NCBI RefSeq assembly: GCF_021650935.1
Contig: NZ_CP091244.1
Location: forward strand, 3,534,001 to 3,598,000
Source of the DNA: Thiothrix winogradskyi
Lineage (GTDB): Bacteria > Pseudomonadota > Gammaproteobacteria > Thiotrichales > Thiotrichaceae
Direction: 5' to 3'
DNA length: 64,000 nucleotides
Position 1 is the stretch's first letter. Each line of letters begins with the position of its first letter. The translations under genes were made by a program, and so were the position numbers. Below the pieces are notes generated by a model. The model saw nothing but the letters and a program-made list of their open reading frames with translations, had not been told where the DNA came from and did no database searches. Of this stretch, positions 1 through 8,087 are shown piece by piece.

Positions 1-1
1 C

Positions 2-934
2 AAAAACGTCAAGTTGCAAGCTGACCTGAAAGACGCGGTGGTCAAGCGGCTGGAAAAAGCCGGAATGCGCTTACTCAGCAAGGAAGCGCTGGAGAAAACG
101 CCCGGTCAACCGGAAATGAGCATGTTTCCCAGCTACCCCAAACATCTGGGGCCATTCAAGCCGGGCGAACCACGCATTGAATACAACGCCCAATGTTGCA
201 CCGCTGGCATCTGGACATCCTTCACCCAAGGCGGAAGCACGCTGCGCCATCCGTTGCTCAATCACAAATTAGCGACTTGGGGTGAAGGTCACAACACCAC
301 CGATTGCAGCGACACTGGCAAATGGCTCAGCGAAGTCGTGCTGAAAACCGTCGATAATTTCATTGCTGCCAAGCAAAAAGCGGATAAAGATTACCAAGAA
401 TGGCAGAAAAAATCGGCGAAAACGCCAGCAAAACCCAAGGCAGATACTCCGCCCGCCAGCACTGACAAACCCAAAAAAGATACCCCACCCGTCAGTGACA
501 AACCCGCAACAGATACCCCCCCCGTCGCCAGCACTGATAAACCCGTCGAATTGCGTGAAACCACGGATGCCGAAGCACTCGCCTGCGATACCGCCATTTT
601 GCTGTACGCGGAAATTTTCCCGACCGCCGCCGCCAGCATCAGTGACACCAAGGGCGGCATTTTAGAAAAAATCGCCGACAATATGAAAGCCTGCCCACAA
701 TACCGTTACCGCATCGAAACCCACGCCGACCAGCGTTCCAGCCATGAATACAATGATGTGCTTTCAGCCCGGCGAGCAGTGGCTATCCGCAATTATCTGG
801 TCGATAACGGGGTGGATGAAGAACAATTTGACCTGCGCTTTTACGGCAAGCGCAAGCCGTTGGTGGAAGGTGATAATGAAACCGCTTGGGCAGCCAATCG
901 GCGTGTCATGATCACGCCGATCAAGCCAAAATAA
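2..934 (+). CDS. OmpA-family C-terminal domain protein (5' end outside window)
   Basis: The frame is open to the window edge, so the N-terminus is missing; the first possible start inside the window, TTG at 14, is probably not real. The N-terminal visible part has a Cys pair (QCC) and no domain I recognise. A proline/threonine/lysine-rich linker follows with repeated DTPP and STDKP units, typical of a periplasmic spacer. The last ~100 residues look like an OmpA/Pal peptidoglycan-binding domain: an ETHAD segment, a run resembling LSxRRAxxxxxYLxxxG, then a C-terminal ANRRVMI. The likely role is anchoring an envelope protein to peptidoglycan. About 130 bp separate it from the next gene. The OmpA assignment is good; the protein's specific function is not known. 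Confidence 0.7.
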   Translation, partial: KNVKLQADLKDAVVKRLEKAGMRLLSKEALEKTPGQPEMSMFPSYPKHLGPFKPGEPRIEYNAQCCTAGIWTSFTQGGSTLRHPLLNHKLATWGEGHNTTDCSDTGKWLSEVVLKTVDNFIAAKQKADKDYQEWQKKSAKTPAKPKADTPPASTDKPKKDTPPVSDKPATDTPPVASTDKPVELRETTDAEALACDTAILLYAEIFPTAAASISDTKGGILEKIADNMKACPQYRYRIETHADQRSSHEYNDVLSARRAVAIRNYLVDNGVDEEQFDLRFYGKRKPLVEGDNETAWAANRRVMITPIKPK

Positions 935-943
935 CCCCACACC

Positions 944-1020
944 ACCGCCATTTATCAGTTTTTATGTCGAGTTCATCAATTTATTCATTAATATGACGGT
1001 AAGCAAGCGTGTACCGCCAT
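944..1020 (+). promoter_or_regulatory. Candidate regulatory module shared with 7934-8012
   Basis: A 22-bp element at 944-965 (begins ACCGCCATTTATC) is followed 69 bp later by a second ACCGCCAT at 1013-1020. The same pair occurs at 7934-7955 (21 of 22 bases identical) and 8005-8012 (GCCGCCAT), with 71 bp between starts. Here it precedes the glycosyltransferase operon. Its function is unknown; a shared operator or promoter is inferred from the repeated arrangement. Confidence 0.35.
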
Positions 1021-1071
1021 AGGGTATGCCTACCCCCTAATGCCTTATAACAAATCCAAGGGAGAATGCTT

Positions 1072-2580
1072 GTGGCAACCCTAACGCCCAGCAATAAGCC
1101 TTCTGTATTCCTCATCGCTATCGCGTGCGGTGTGTTGTTTTCGATCGCCATGCGTTTGATGCTCAATTTTAACGGCGGGCATATCGACGAATACGATTAT
1201 TTGTTTGTCGGCAAGCAATTGCTGGCGGGTAAGGATTGGGGGACGTATTTCTATATTTTTGGCTCGAATTTGAATTGGTACATCCTCGGTATCGGTGAGT
1301 TTCTTGGTGGATTAAGCGGAGCGCGAGCCGTCGCCGGGTTGTTCGGTTTGTTGTCACTGGTGGGGATGTATCAGTTTGCCCGTCAGTTGTTCGATAGTGT
1401 CGCGGTAGCGTGGCTGAGTGTGGCGTTGTTAGCGATGCAAGCAGCGCATATTTTCATCAGTAAATTTGCCACCTACGACATTATTGCCTTGGCGTTTTTC
1501 AGCCTGTCACTTGCCCCGTTGTTACTGGCGTGCCGTCAGGCGGGCAAAGCGCGTTATCTGGCGTTGTTGGCAGCGGTGGTGCTGTGTGCGTTAGCTGTTA
1601 CCAGTAAATACATTGTGGTGGTGTATGTGCCACTGCTGACCTTGGTGGCGTTGTGGCTATCCCCGGTGGTAGGCGTTTTGTTTGGCTTAGGCATGAGCGT
1701 GGTGTTGGGCGCGTATGTGGGCTGGCATTGGCAGGATTTACAGGGCCTTTACACTGTTCAGATCAAAGGAACGCACGGGATCAATGCCGATTATGCTTTT
1801 ATTTTGCGTATGGAAATGATGTATTTGGCGTTGCCCCTATTATTGTGGTTAGGAGCATTGGGATGGCAGGTGTGGCGGTGGCGCGGGCAAGCATTGCGTG
1901 AACGTAATACACTCATTTTATTGGTGTTGCTGGCGTTGGCGTTACCCTTAGCGGCTTACCATTTGCACGGGCAAAACATGATTTCCCTGTTTAAGCATCT
2001 GGTGTACGGGCTATTTTTCCTCGTACCGGTGATGGCGTGGTTGCTGTGGCAAGGCTTGCAACATTTCCAGTTCAAACCGCTGGCGCAAGCGGTAGCGGCA
2101 GTTCTGGTATTGGGGATGGCGTGGCTGAATCATGGATTTTTGCGTGAGATGGAAATCGCTTACCCAGATGTCCGCCCTATCATCACGACAATAGCGGCGT
2201 TGCCATTGGATGAAAATGTCACCATTGCCAGCGAAGATCCGTATTTGATGCGTTACCTAGCGTTTGGTCAATTGCCGCAGAATCACATTAAAGAATTGGG
2301 TTGGATCGACAACAATCGGGATGGCAAATACGAGAAAAAAGATGCGATCGAAGCGGTTTGGGACAGCAAGTTTACCTATGTTTTCCTCAATAACCTGATT
2401 CAACCCAAAGCCAATCATGATCTACGCGGGGTTATGCTCAGCCGGGGTTATGAAAAGCTTGTGGAAATCCCTTGGCAGACTGCGCCCGTGATGAGTAGTC
2501 GGAACAGCGGGGTATTAGAGCTGTACAAAAGTACCCGACCGCCACGCATTCCGACCAATGCCGATGCGATGTTTAAGTGA
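1072..2580 (+). CDS. GT39/ArnT-like membrane glycosyltransferase
   Basis: Integral membrane protein of about 502 residues. Roughly ten hydrophobic segments occupy the first ~360 residues, followed by a soluble C-terminal domain. An acidic HIDEYDY motif follows the first membrane segment (about residues 37-43), in the position of the catalytic Asp/Glu pair in the first periplasmic loop of GT39/ArnT/PMT enzymes, which move a sugar from a polyprenyl-phosphate donor to a periplasmic acceptor. The start is placed at GTG 1072 because AAGGGAG (1058-1064) lies 7 nt upstream; ATG 1066 would be only 1 nt from it. First gene of a five-gene coupled operon with a GH31 hydrolase, two ArnE/F-like flippase subunits and a GT2. 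The sugar and acceptor cannot be read from the sequence. Confidence 0.75.
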   Translation: MATLTPSNKPSVFLIAIACGVLFSIAMRLMLNFNGGHIDEYDYLFVGKQLLAGKDWGTYFYIFGSNLNWYILGIGEFLGGLSGARAVAGLFGLLSLVGMYQFARQLFDSVAVAWLSVALLAMQAAHIFISKFATYDIIALAFFSLSLAPLLLACRQAGKARYLALLAAVVLCALAVTSKYIVVVYVPLLTLVALWLSPVVGVLFGLGMSVVLGAYVGWHWQDLQGLYTVQIKGTHGINADYAFILRMEMMYLALPLLLWLGALGWQVWRWRGQALRERNTLILLVLLALALPLAAYHLHGQNMISLFKHLVYGLFFLVPVMAWLLWQGLQHFQFKPLAQAVAAVLVLGMAWLNHGFLREMEIAYPDVRPIITTIAALPLDENVTIASEDPYLMRYLAFGQLPQNHIKELGWIDNNRDGKYEKKDAIEAVWDSKFTYVFLNNLIQPKANHDLRGVMLSRGYEKLVEIPWQTAPVMSSRNSGVLELYKSTRPPRIPTNADAMFK

Positions 2581-5108
2581 TGGGCATGAAAATTTATTGG
2601 ATAGCACCACTCTTGCTGTTATGGGCGGGGACAGCGGCAGCGTCGCCGTTGTCGGCGCGTCACGGCGCGGAATGTTTGACGGCAGAACTGTTGGAATCCG
2701 GCTGGTTGCGAGCCAGTTACCGCACGGGCGCAGCGTGTGAGCAAGCCGCCTTTCCCGCCAGCCCTTACGTGCTAGATGCCACCCAAAAACCGCTCAAAAC
2801 AGAAAGCCGTCGCGAATCCGGCAAACAAATCAGCGAAAGCAAACGTCTGCGCATGACCTTGGATGAAGCGTCACTCTGCTTAACCCTGTATGACAAAGCC
2901 AAACAACACGAGGTAAGCCAGTTCTGCCCCGGCACGGGTGAACAGGGTTGGCTGACGCTGGCAATGGCAAAAGGCAACACCCAACAACTGTACGGTTTGG
3001 GGCAATCACACCCCGCACCGGGGATCAGCGATGGGGATTGGTTACAACGCGGCAAGCGGGTGGCTGGCAGCCAATACGGCAACCAAATGGTGGATGCGCC
3101 AGGCGGTTTGGTGGGCAATACCCAGTTTCCGATTCTGTATGCCTTGGGCAAGGATGCGACCCCCTGGGCGTTGTTTCTGGATAACAGTTACCCGCAAAAT
3201 TGGGATTTCCAGCACGACCCGTTCAAAGTCGGGGTAAACGGTGGCGATGATTTGCGTTTTTACGTGCGGGTGGGGGATTCACTGGCGGATTTGCGGCGTG
3301 GCTACATGCAATTGGTGGGCAAGCCGCTGATTCCTAATCGCAAGCTGTTTGGGTTGTGGATGTCGGAATTTGGTTATGACGATTGGGCGGAACTGGATGG
3401 CGTGAGCCAATCCTTGCAGAAAAACGCTTTTCCGCTGGATGGCATGGTGATGGATTTGCAGTGGTTTGGCGGTATCCGCGACAATTCCGACAACAGCAGC
3501 ATGGGTAAATTGGCGTGGGATGAAAGCCATTTCCCCGAACCTGCTGCCAAGCTCAAGCAACTGGCGCAAGAGCAGCACCTTGGGGTGATGTTGATTGAGG
3601 AATCCTACATCAGCAAAGGCTTGCCCGAACACCAAAAGCTGCACGACAAAGGTTTTCTGGTGAAACAGCCTGACGGTCAGCCGGTGTATCTGGCGAAAAA
3701 ACCCTGGTGGGGCAAAGGCGGAATGCTGGATTGGAGCAATCCGGCAGCGGGCGCATTCTGGCATGACTGGAAACGCCAACCGCTGGTCGACATGGGGGTT
3801 ATGGGGCATTGGACGGATTTGGGCGAACCAATGGATTTTGCCGCTGATGGGGTTTATCACGGTTTTAGCCCCGGCAAAACCCGCCATGCCGATGTGCATA
3901 ACCTCTACAATTTACTGTGGCATCGCTCGATTTTCGACGGTTATCAACGTAATCACCACGAACAACGCCCGTTTATGTTGTCACGCGCAGGTGGCGCAGG
4001 GATGCAGCGTTACGGCGCGGGGATGTGGTCGGGGGATATTCCGGCACGCTTGAAAAACCTTGCGTCCCATTTGAATGCGCAGATGCACATGAGTTTATCC
4101 GGTGTCGATTATTTCGGGTCGGATACTGGCGGGTTTTACCGCAATTCGTTTGACGGGAAGCCGGAAGATTATGACCAACTGTACACGCGCTGGTTTGCGG
4201 TGTCGGCATTGATTGATCTGCCATTACGCCCGCACGCGGATAATGTGTGTAATTGCTACCAGACCGCACCCGACAAAGTGGGCGATATTGCCAGCAATCG
4301 TGCCAATACACGGCTGCGTTACGAGCTGATCCCTTACTACTATGCCTTGGCACACCGCGCTTACCGGCAGGGCGATCCGATTATTGCGCCGGTCATTTAC
4401 GCGGATGAAGCCGACCCGACCTTGCGCGGCATGGGAGCACAAAAGCTGATTGGTGATAGCTTGTTGGCGGCATTGGAAACGCGCTCAGATAGCAAAACCA
4501 TGCCGGTGTATTTACCCAAAGGCGAATGGTTTGATTACCACAGCCACGCATGGCAAAGCAGCAAAGGCGAGTGGCTGGAAGATGTGCCGCTGTTCCACGA
4601 TAAGTTGTACCACTTGCCCTTGTATGCGCGTGCGGGGGCAATTATTCCACTGTTGGAGGTGGGTGACAGCAGCGTCGATGCTTTCGGGCGCAAGCCGGAC
4701 AGCATGGAGAAACCCGCATTATTGAAGCTGAAAGTTTTCCCACACCACCAAGCCAGCGCATTCACGTTGTATGAAGACGATGGCGAAACCACCGCCTACA
4801 CACAGGGCAAAGTCCGTACCACTCGCATCCGCCAACAGCGTGATGCTGACCTTCAGCATGTTTGGATCGAGGCGGCGCAAGGCGATTATCAAGGTGCGCC
4901 AGCGCAGCGTGAGGTACAGTTGGTGCTGGCAGAAATTGCTCAAGTTGCCGCCGTACTGGTGGATGGCAAGCCTGTGCCAGCAGCGGATAAATCCGGCTTC
5001 GGTTGGCAACGCAGCAATTCCAATACCTTGAGTGTGCGCTTGCCAGCGTTGGCAGCCAAACAAGCGCACCACATCGAGATTCGCTATGGAGCGCAGGAGA
5101 AAAAGTGA
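2580..5108 (+). CDS. Secreted glycoside hydrolase family 31 (alpha-glycosidase)
   Basis: About 842 residues. A signal peptide (hydrophobic IAPLLLLWAG, cleavage probably after TAAA) precedes a GH31 architecture: N-terminal beta-sandwich, (beta/alpha)8 barrel, C-terminal beta domains. The segment GHWTDLGEP (Asp near residue 412) matches the nucleophile region of GH31. DYFGSDTGGF (near 512) matches the acid/base region. GH31 enzymes hydrolyse alpha-glucosides, alpha-xylosides, sulfoquinovosides and related substrates; this one may act in the periplasm. ATG 2580 overlaps the preceding TGA by one base; GTG 2577 and ATG 2586 are alternatives. Its stop overlaps the next start, so it is translationally coupled inside a lipid-linked sugar operon, an unusual setting for GH31. 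It may trim or edit the glycan made by its neighbours. Confidence 0.85.
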   Translation: MGMKIYWIAPLLLLWAGTAAASPLSARHGAECLTAELLESGWLRASYRTGAACEQAAFPASPYVLDATQKPLKTESRRESGKQISESKRLRMTLDEASLCLTLYDKAKQHEVSQFCPGTGEQGWLTLAMAKGNTQQLYGLGQSHPAPGISDGDWLQRGKRVAGSQYGNQMVDAPGGLVGNTQFPILYALGKDATPWALFLDNSYPQNWDFQHDPFKVGVNGGDDLRFYVRVGDSLADLRRGYMQLVGKPLIPNRKLFGLWMSEFGYDDWAELDGVSQSLQKNAFPLDGMVMDLQWFGGIRDNSDNSSMGKLAWDESHFPEPAAKLKQLAQEQHLGVMLIEESYISKGLPEHQKLHDKGFLVKQPDGQPVYLAKKPWWGKGGMLDWSNPAAGAFWHDWKRQPLVDMGVMGHWTDLGEPMDFAADGVYHGFSPGKTRHADVHNLYNLLWHRSIFDGYQRNHHEQRPFMLSRAGGAGMQRYGAGMWSGDIPARLKNLASHLNAQMHMSLSGVDYFGSDTGGFYRNSFDGKPEDYDQLYTRWFAVSALIDLPLRPHADNVCNCYQTAPDKVGDIASNRANTRLRYELIPYYYALAHRAYRQGDPIIAPVIYADEADPTLRGMGAQKLIGDSLLAALETRSDSKTMPVYLPKGEWFDYHSHAWQSSKGEWLEDVPLFHDKLYHLPLYARAGAIIPLLEVGDSSVDAFGRKPDSMEKPALLKLKVFPHHQASAFTLYEDDGETTAYTQGKVRTTRIRQQRDADLQHVWIEAAQGDYQGAPAQREVQLVLAEIAQVAAVLVDGKPVPAADKSGFGWQRSNSNTLSVRLPALAAKQAHHIEIRYGAQEKK

Positions 5109-5473
5109 TGGCTAACGTTCCCGCATGGGTTTACGTGTTGCTGGTCGTGTCGATTGGGTGCAGCAGTGCGGCGCAAATTTTCCAGAAACTCGCAGCACAG
5201 GATTTGGCAACACATCGCGGTTCGCCACTCCAACTGTTGTTGAAGCGTAACATTTTATTGAGCATTTTCTTTCTCGGCACGGGTTTGCTGCTGTGGCTGG
5301 TGGTGTTGGGCAAGCTGGAATTGAGTGTCGCTTACCCAATGTTGAGCATGGGTTACGTGGTGGTGATGCTGGCGGCGCGTTGGCTGTTTCACGAAACCAT
5401 TCCGCCGCGTCGCTGGTTGGGAACGGCATTCATTATGGCGGGCATCTCGCTGCTGGTGGGGGGCGTGTTATGA
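5108..5473 (+). CDS. Small EamA/SMR-type membrane protein, ArnE-like flippase subunit
   Basis: 121 residues with four predicted membrane helices. It contains the ELSVAYPMLS signature shared by ArnE/ArnF and small multidrug resistance-type proteins. ArnE and ArnF together are proposed to flip undecaprenyl-phosphate-linked aminoarabinose across the inner membrane; here the partner is the next gene. ATG 5108 overlaps the TGA of the GH31 gene. No arnA, arnB, arnC or arnD gene is nearby, so the substrate is probably a different Und-P-linked sugar made by the GT2 at 5861. Confidence 0.75.
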   Translation: MANVPAWVYVLLVVSIGCSSAAQIFQKLAAQDLATHRGSPLQLLLKRNILLSIFFLGTGLLLWLVVLGKLELSVAYPMLSMGYVVVMLAARWLFHETIPPRRWLGTAFIMAGISLLVGGVL

Positions 5474-5868
5474 AATGGTTACTAATGGCGACTTCCATTA
5501 TTTGCGGCGCATTGGGGCAATTGTTCATGAAGGCAGGAATGCAGTCGGTGGGAGCGCTGGCGGCGTTTTTCCCGGCGTTGCAATCCGGTACGGTGAGCGC
5601 GGAACAGTGGTTTGGCGTGCTGTGGGTAGTCGCGGGCATTGTGTGTTACGGCATTGCAATGCTGGTGTGGATTTATGTGCTTGGGCATTTTGAACTGAGC
5701 GTGGCGTACCCTTTACTGAGTGTGGGGTATATTTTGGTGTATTTAGGCGCGGTGCTGTGGCCCCGGATTGGCGAATCGTTCACGCTGGAAAAAACGGTGG
5801 GAATTGTGCTGATCATGCTGGGCGTGGCGCTGGTGGCAACTCCGACGAAGGCAAATAATCATGAATAA
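5470..5868 (+). CDS. Small EamA/SMR-type membrane protein, ArnF-like flippase subunit
   Basis: 132 residues, four predicted membrane helices, again with an ELSVAYPLLSVGY signature. It is paralogous to the preceding gene; the two probably form a heterodimer, as ArnE and ArnF do. ATG 5470 overlaps the upstream stop (ATGA), and its own 3' end overlaps the start of the GT2 gene by 8 nt. The role in flipping a polyprenyl-phosphate sugar is inferred from family and context. Confidence 0.75.
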   Translation: MKWLLMATSIICGALGQLFMKAGMQSVGALAAFFPALQSGTVSAEQWFGVLWVVAGIVCYGIAMLVWIYVLGHFELSVAYPLLSVGYILVYLGAVLWPRIGESFTLEKTVGIVLIMLGVALVATPTKANNHE

Positions 5869-6601
5869 CGAACGACCTTACCTTTCTATCATTATCCCGG
5901 CGTACAACGAGCAAAGCCGGATTGCCGATTCGTTGTACAAGGTGAAAGACTACCTGTCGCAACAGTCGTACCGCAGCGAAATCATTGTGGTGGACGATGG
6001 CAGCCGCGATTTGACGACCGAAGTGGTGAAGTTCATCGACATTTACGGCAAGGAAACCAAGGAGCAGGAGGAAGGCCAGTTGATGGAAAACATCAAAAAC
6101 GTCGGCAAAGGCTTTTCGATTGCACGCGGCATGATCAAAGCATCCGGCGACATCGTGCTGTTTAGCGATGCGGATCTTTCCACGCCGATTGAGGAAGTCG
6201 AGAAGCTGTTGCCGTATTTTGAGCAAGGCTTCGATGTGGTGATCGGTTCACGCAAATTGGCGGATTCCGAGGTGGAAAAAAAGCCTTGGTATCGCGATGC
6301 GATGAGTTTGATCTTTAATATGGCAGTACGCACATTGTCAGTGCCGGGGATTAAAGATACCCAATGCGGGTTTAAGGCGTATCGGCGTGAAGCAGCGCAG
6401 CGGATTGCGTTATTGCAGCGTATTTACGGGTTTGGGTTTGACGTGGAGCATTTGTACATTGCCCGCAAGCAAGGCTTCAAAATCAAAGAAGTGGCAGTGA
6501 AGTGGGAACACATGGACGGCTCTAAAGTTGACCCGATTAAGGACTCGCTACGCATGTTTACGGATTTATTAAAGATTCGCTGGTTGCATCGGGCGATGTA
6601 A
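5861..6601 (+). CDS. GT2 glycosyltransferase, ALG5/dolichyl-phosphate-sugar synthase-like
   Basis: 246 residues. It opens with the GT-A start LSIIIPAYNE, has VVDDGSRD at about 45-52 (nucleotide-sugar binding) and FSDADLSTP near 101 (the DxD metal-binding region). The closest family match is the ALG5-type dolichyl/undecaprenyl-phosphate glucosyltransferase group, which loads a nucleotide-activated hexose onto the lipid carrier on the cytoplasmic face. No C-terminal membrane helix is obvious. It is the last gene of the operon and the likely source of the lipid-linked donor used by the GT39-like protein after flipping. A candidate terminator follows at 6640. Confidence 0.85.
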   Translation: MNNERPYLSIIIPAYNEQSRIADSLYKVKDYLSQQSYRSEIIVVDDGSRDLTTEVVKFIDIYGKETKEQEEGQLMENIKNVGKGFSIARGMIKASGDIVLFSDADLSTPIEEVEKLLPYFEQGFDVVIGSRKLADSEVEKKPWYRDAMSLIFNMAVRTLSVPGIKDTQCGFKAYRREAAQRIALLQRIYGFGFDVEHLYIARKQGFKIKEVAVKWEHMDGSKVDPIKDSLRMFTDLLKIRWLHRAM

Positions 6602-6639
6602 TGAAGCTATCCGCAACGTAGCGCGAGAGCTGATAATAG

Positions 6640-6668
6640 GATAGGGATGCCATGCACCCCTATCGTTT
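6640..6668 (+). terminator. Candidate Rho-independent terminator
   Basis: GATAGGG (6640-6646) pairs with CCCTATC (6658-6664) around an 11-nt loop and is followed by GTTTTA. It lies between the end of the glycosylation operon and the convergent opgC-like gene, where a terminator is expected. The stem is short, hence moderate confidence. Confidence 0.5.
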
Positions 6669-6698
6669 TACAACAGCGTGAAACTGATGACTGCTAAC

Positions 6699-7928
6699 TT
6701 AATGTGGAATCCAGCGGAACAAAAATTCCTTTTTCACCATGACCCACACCACCGCCAGCAAACCAATATGCAGCGCGGTATTGATCCAGAAATCCTTATA
6801 CCCCGGCAATGGCGTATTCATAATCGCCAGCAGCAGGAACACGTGAATGAAAAACACATACAAGGATGCCTGTCCCAACGGAATAAAAAACCATCCCAAA
6901 GCACGGTTCAGCGGCTGCCAGCACAGCGTCAGCAGCGCGTAAATGCTGATAAACAGCACCACCACATTCAACAAACGCCCAATACCGATCTTACTTTTGG
7001 AAAAATACTCATTATTGAGATAATGGAAGGTTTCCGCCGGAATCATATTCAAGGTAATCCACTGCGGGATGTGCGGCAATGGATGGTTCCAAGTCAAAAA
7101 CATGAACCCTAAGGACAACAATACACTCGCCACTATTAGCCACTTGCCCCACACGGTGCGGAAAAACGCTACCACCTCTTGCTTGTAATAGCCCACCACG
7201 ATGCCGTGCACGTAAATCAACTGCCAAGCCATGATCGGAAACGCATATTCAAACTGTGCCCCGGTGGGGCGTAACGACTGAAACGGCGCACCATAATGGA
7301 TGGCATACACCACCCAACTAATCCCCAACAGCAGCCAGACCCGTTGTTTGCTCAACATGAAAAACACCAGTGGCGTGATCAAGATGAACATCACCACATA
7401 CATACCAATCACCTGAAACTGGTGCGGGCCAATTTGCAGCAGCAACGCTTTACTGATCAGTGTAGACAGGCTGCCATCCAGTGGTGGATAAAGTTGGTAG
7501 GTTTGATTATTGGGCGCATCGAAAAAAGTGGTAATGACAGTGCTATCGATCCACGGCACATAACGGATTGCCGCCACCAACAAAATCATCACCACACTGA
7601 TGCGGTACAAATCCACCGAACGCTGAATCAGCCCCGGCATGGTCGCGGGCAGACCATCGCGCTTGACCTTCTTACCGTACACCATCCCGACCACTACCCC
7701 AGACAGGATGACGAAAATCTCAGCGGTTGACACGATACCAATGCGCTCCCAACCGACGAACATCAGCAGGGAAAAGAAATCAAAATGGGTGGCAAATAAG
7801 AGCGGGATAACAAAGCCACGCATATAATCAAAGCGTAAGTCACGGGTTGCACCCGTTTCGGGGTATGCCCAACTCGCCGGAATCCAATCAGAAAAAGTGC
7901 GCGAAGCACGGAGGGTGTCTGTCGTCAT
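6699..7928 (-). CDS. OpgC-like membrane acyltransferase
   Basis: 409 residues with about ten hydrophobic segments and an N-terminal RFDYMRGFVIPLLFATHFDF motif characteristic of the OpgC family. OpgC proteins modify osmoregulated periplasmic glucans with succinyl groups, and related proteins act as general membrane acyltransferases. It is convergent with the glycosylation operon and may decorate a periplasmic polysaccharide, but no glucan synthase genes (opgG, opgH) are seen here. ATG 7928 is the start. The shared repeated element (7934-7955) lies only a few bases upstream of the start. Confidence 0.75.
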   Translation of the reverse strand: MTTDTLRASRTFSDWIPASWAYPETGATRDLRFDYMRGFVIPLLFATHFDFFSLLMFVGWERIGIVSTAEIFVILSGVVVGMVYGKKVKRDGLPATMPGLIQRSVDLYRISVVMILLVAAIRYVPWIDSTVITTFFDAPNNQTYQLYPPLDGSLSTLISKALLLQIGPHQFQVIGMYVVMFILITPLVFFMLSKQRVWLLLGISWVVYAIHYGAPFQSLRPTGAQFEYAFPIMAWQLIYVHGIVVGYYKQEVVAFFRTVWGKWLIVASVLLSLGFMFLTWNHPLPHIPQWITLNMIPAETFHYLNNEYFSKSKIGIGRLLNVVVLFISIYALLTLCWQPLNRALGWFFIPLGQASLYVFFIHVFLLLAIMNTPLPGYKDFWINTALHIGLLAVVWVMVKKEFLFRWIPH

Positions 7929-7933
7929 GTGTT

Positions 7934-8012
7934 ACCGCCATTTATCGGTTTTTATATTGCGTTTATCCATGCTATGACTGAAGGCAATCGTGTGGCAAGC
8001 ACTAGCCGCCAT
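7934..8012 (+). promoter_or_regulatory. Second copy of the candidate regulatory module
   Basis: ACCGCCATTTATC... at 7934-7955 matches 944-965 at 21 of 22 positions. A second GCCGCCAT follows at 8005-8012. It lies in the divergent region between the opgC-like gene and the FGE-fold gene at 8088. In both places the module precedes a plus-strand gene by 60-85 bp. The rest of 7929-8087 shows nothing else I can name. Confidence 0.35.
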
Positions 8013-8087
8013 ACGGTAAGCGGAGGATTGAGAAGTGCTATCGGTGGGTGTAGGCTACCCCATTAGATTGGAATCGGCGGGTGAACG

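Noticed and set aside
1072..5868. A polymyxin-resistance arn operon
   Set aside because: Only ArnE/F-like and GT39-like genes exist; arnA, arnB, arnC and arnD are absent, and GH31 and an ALG5-like GT2 take their place.
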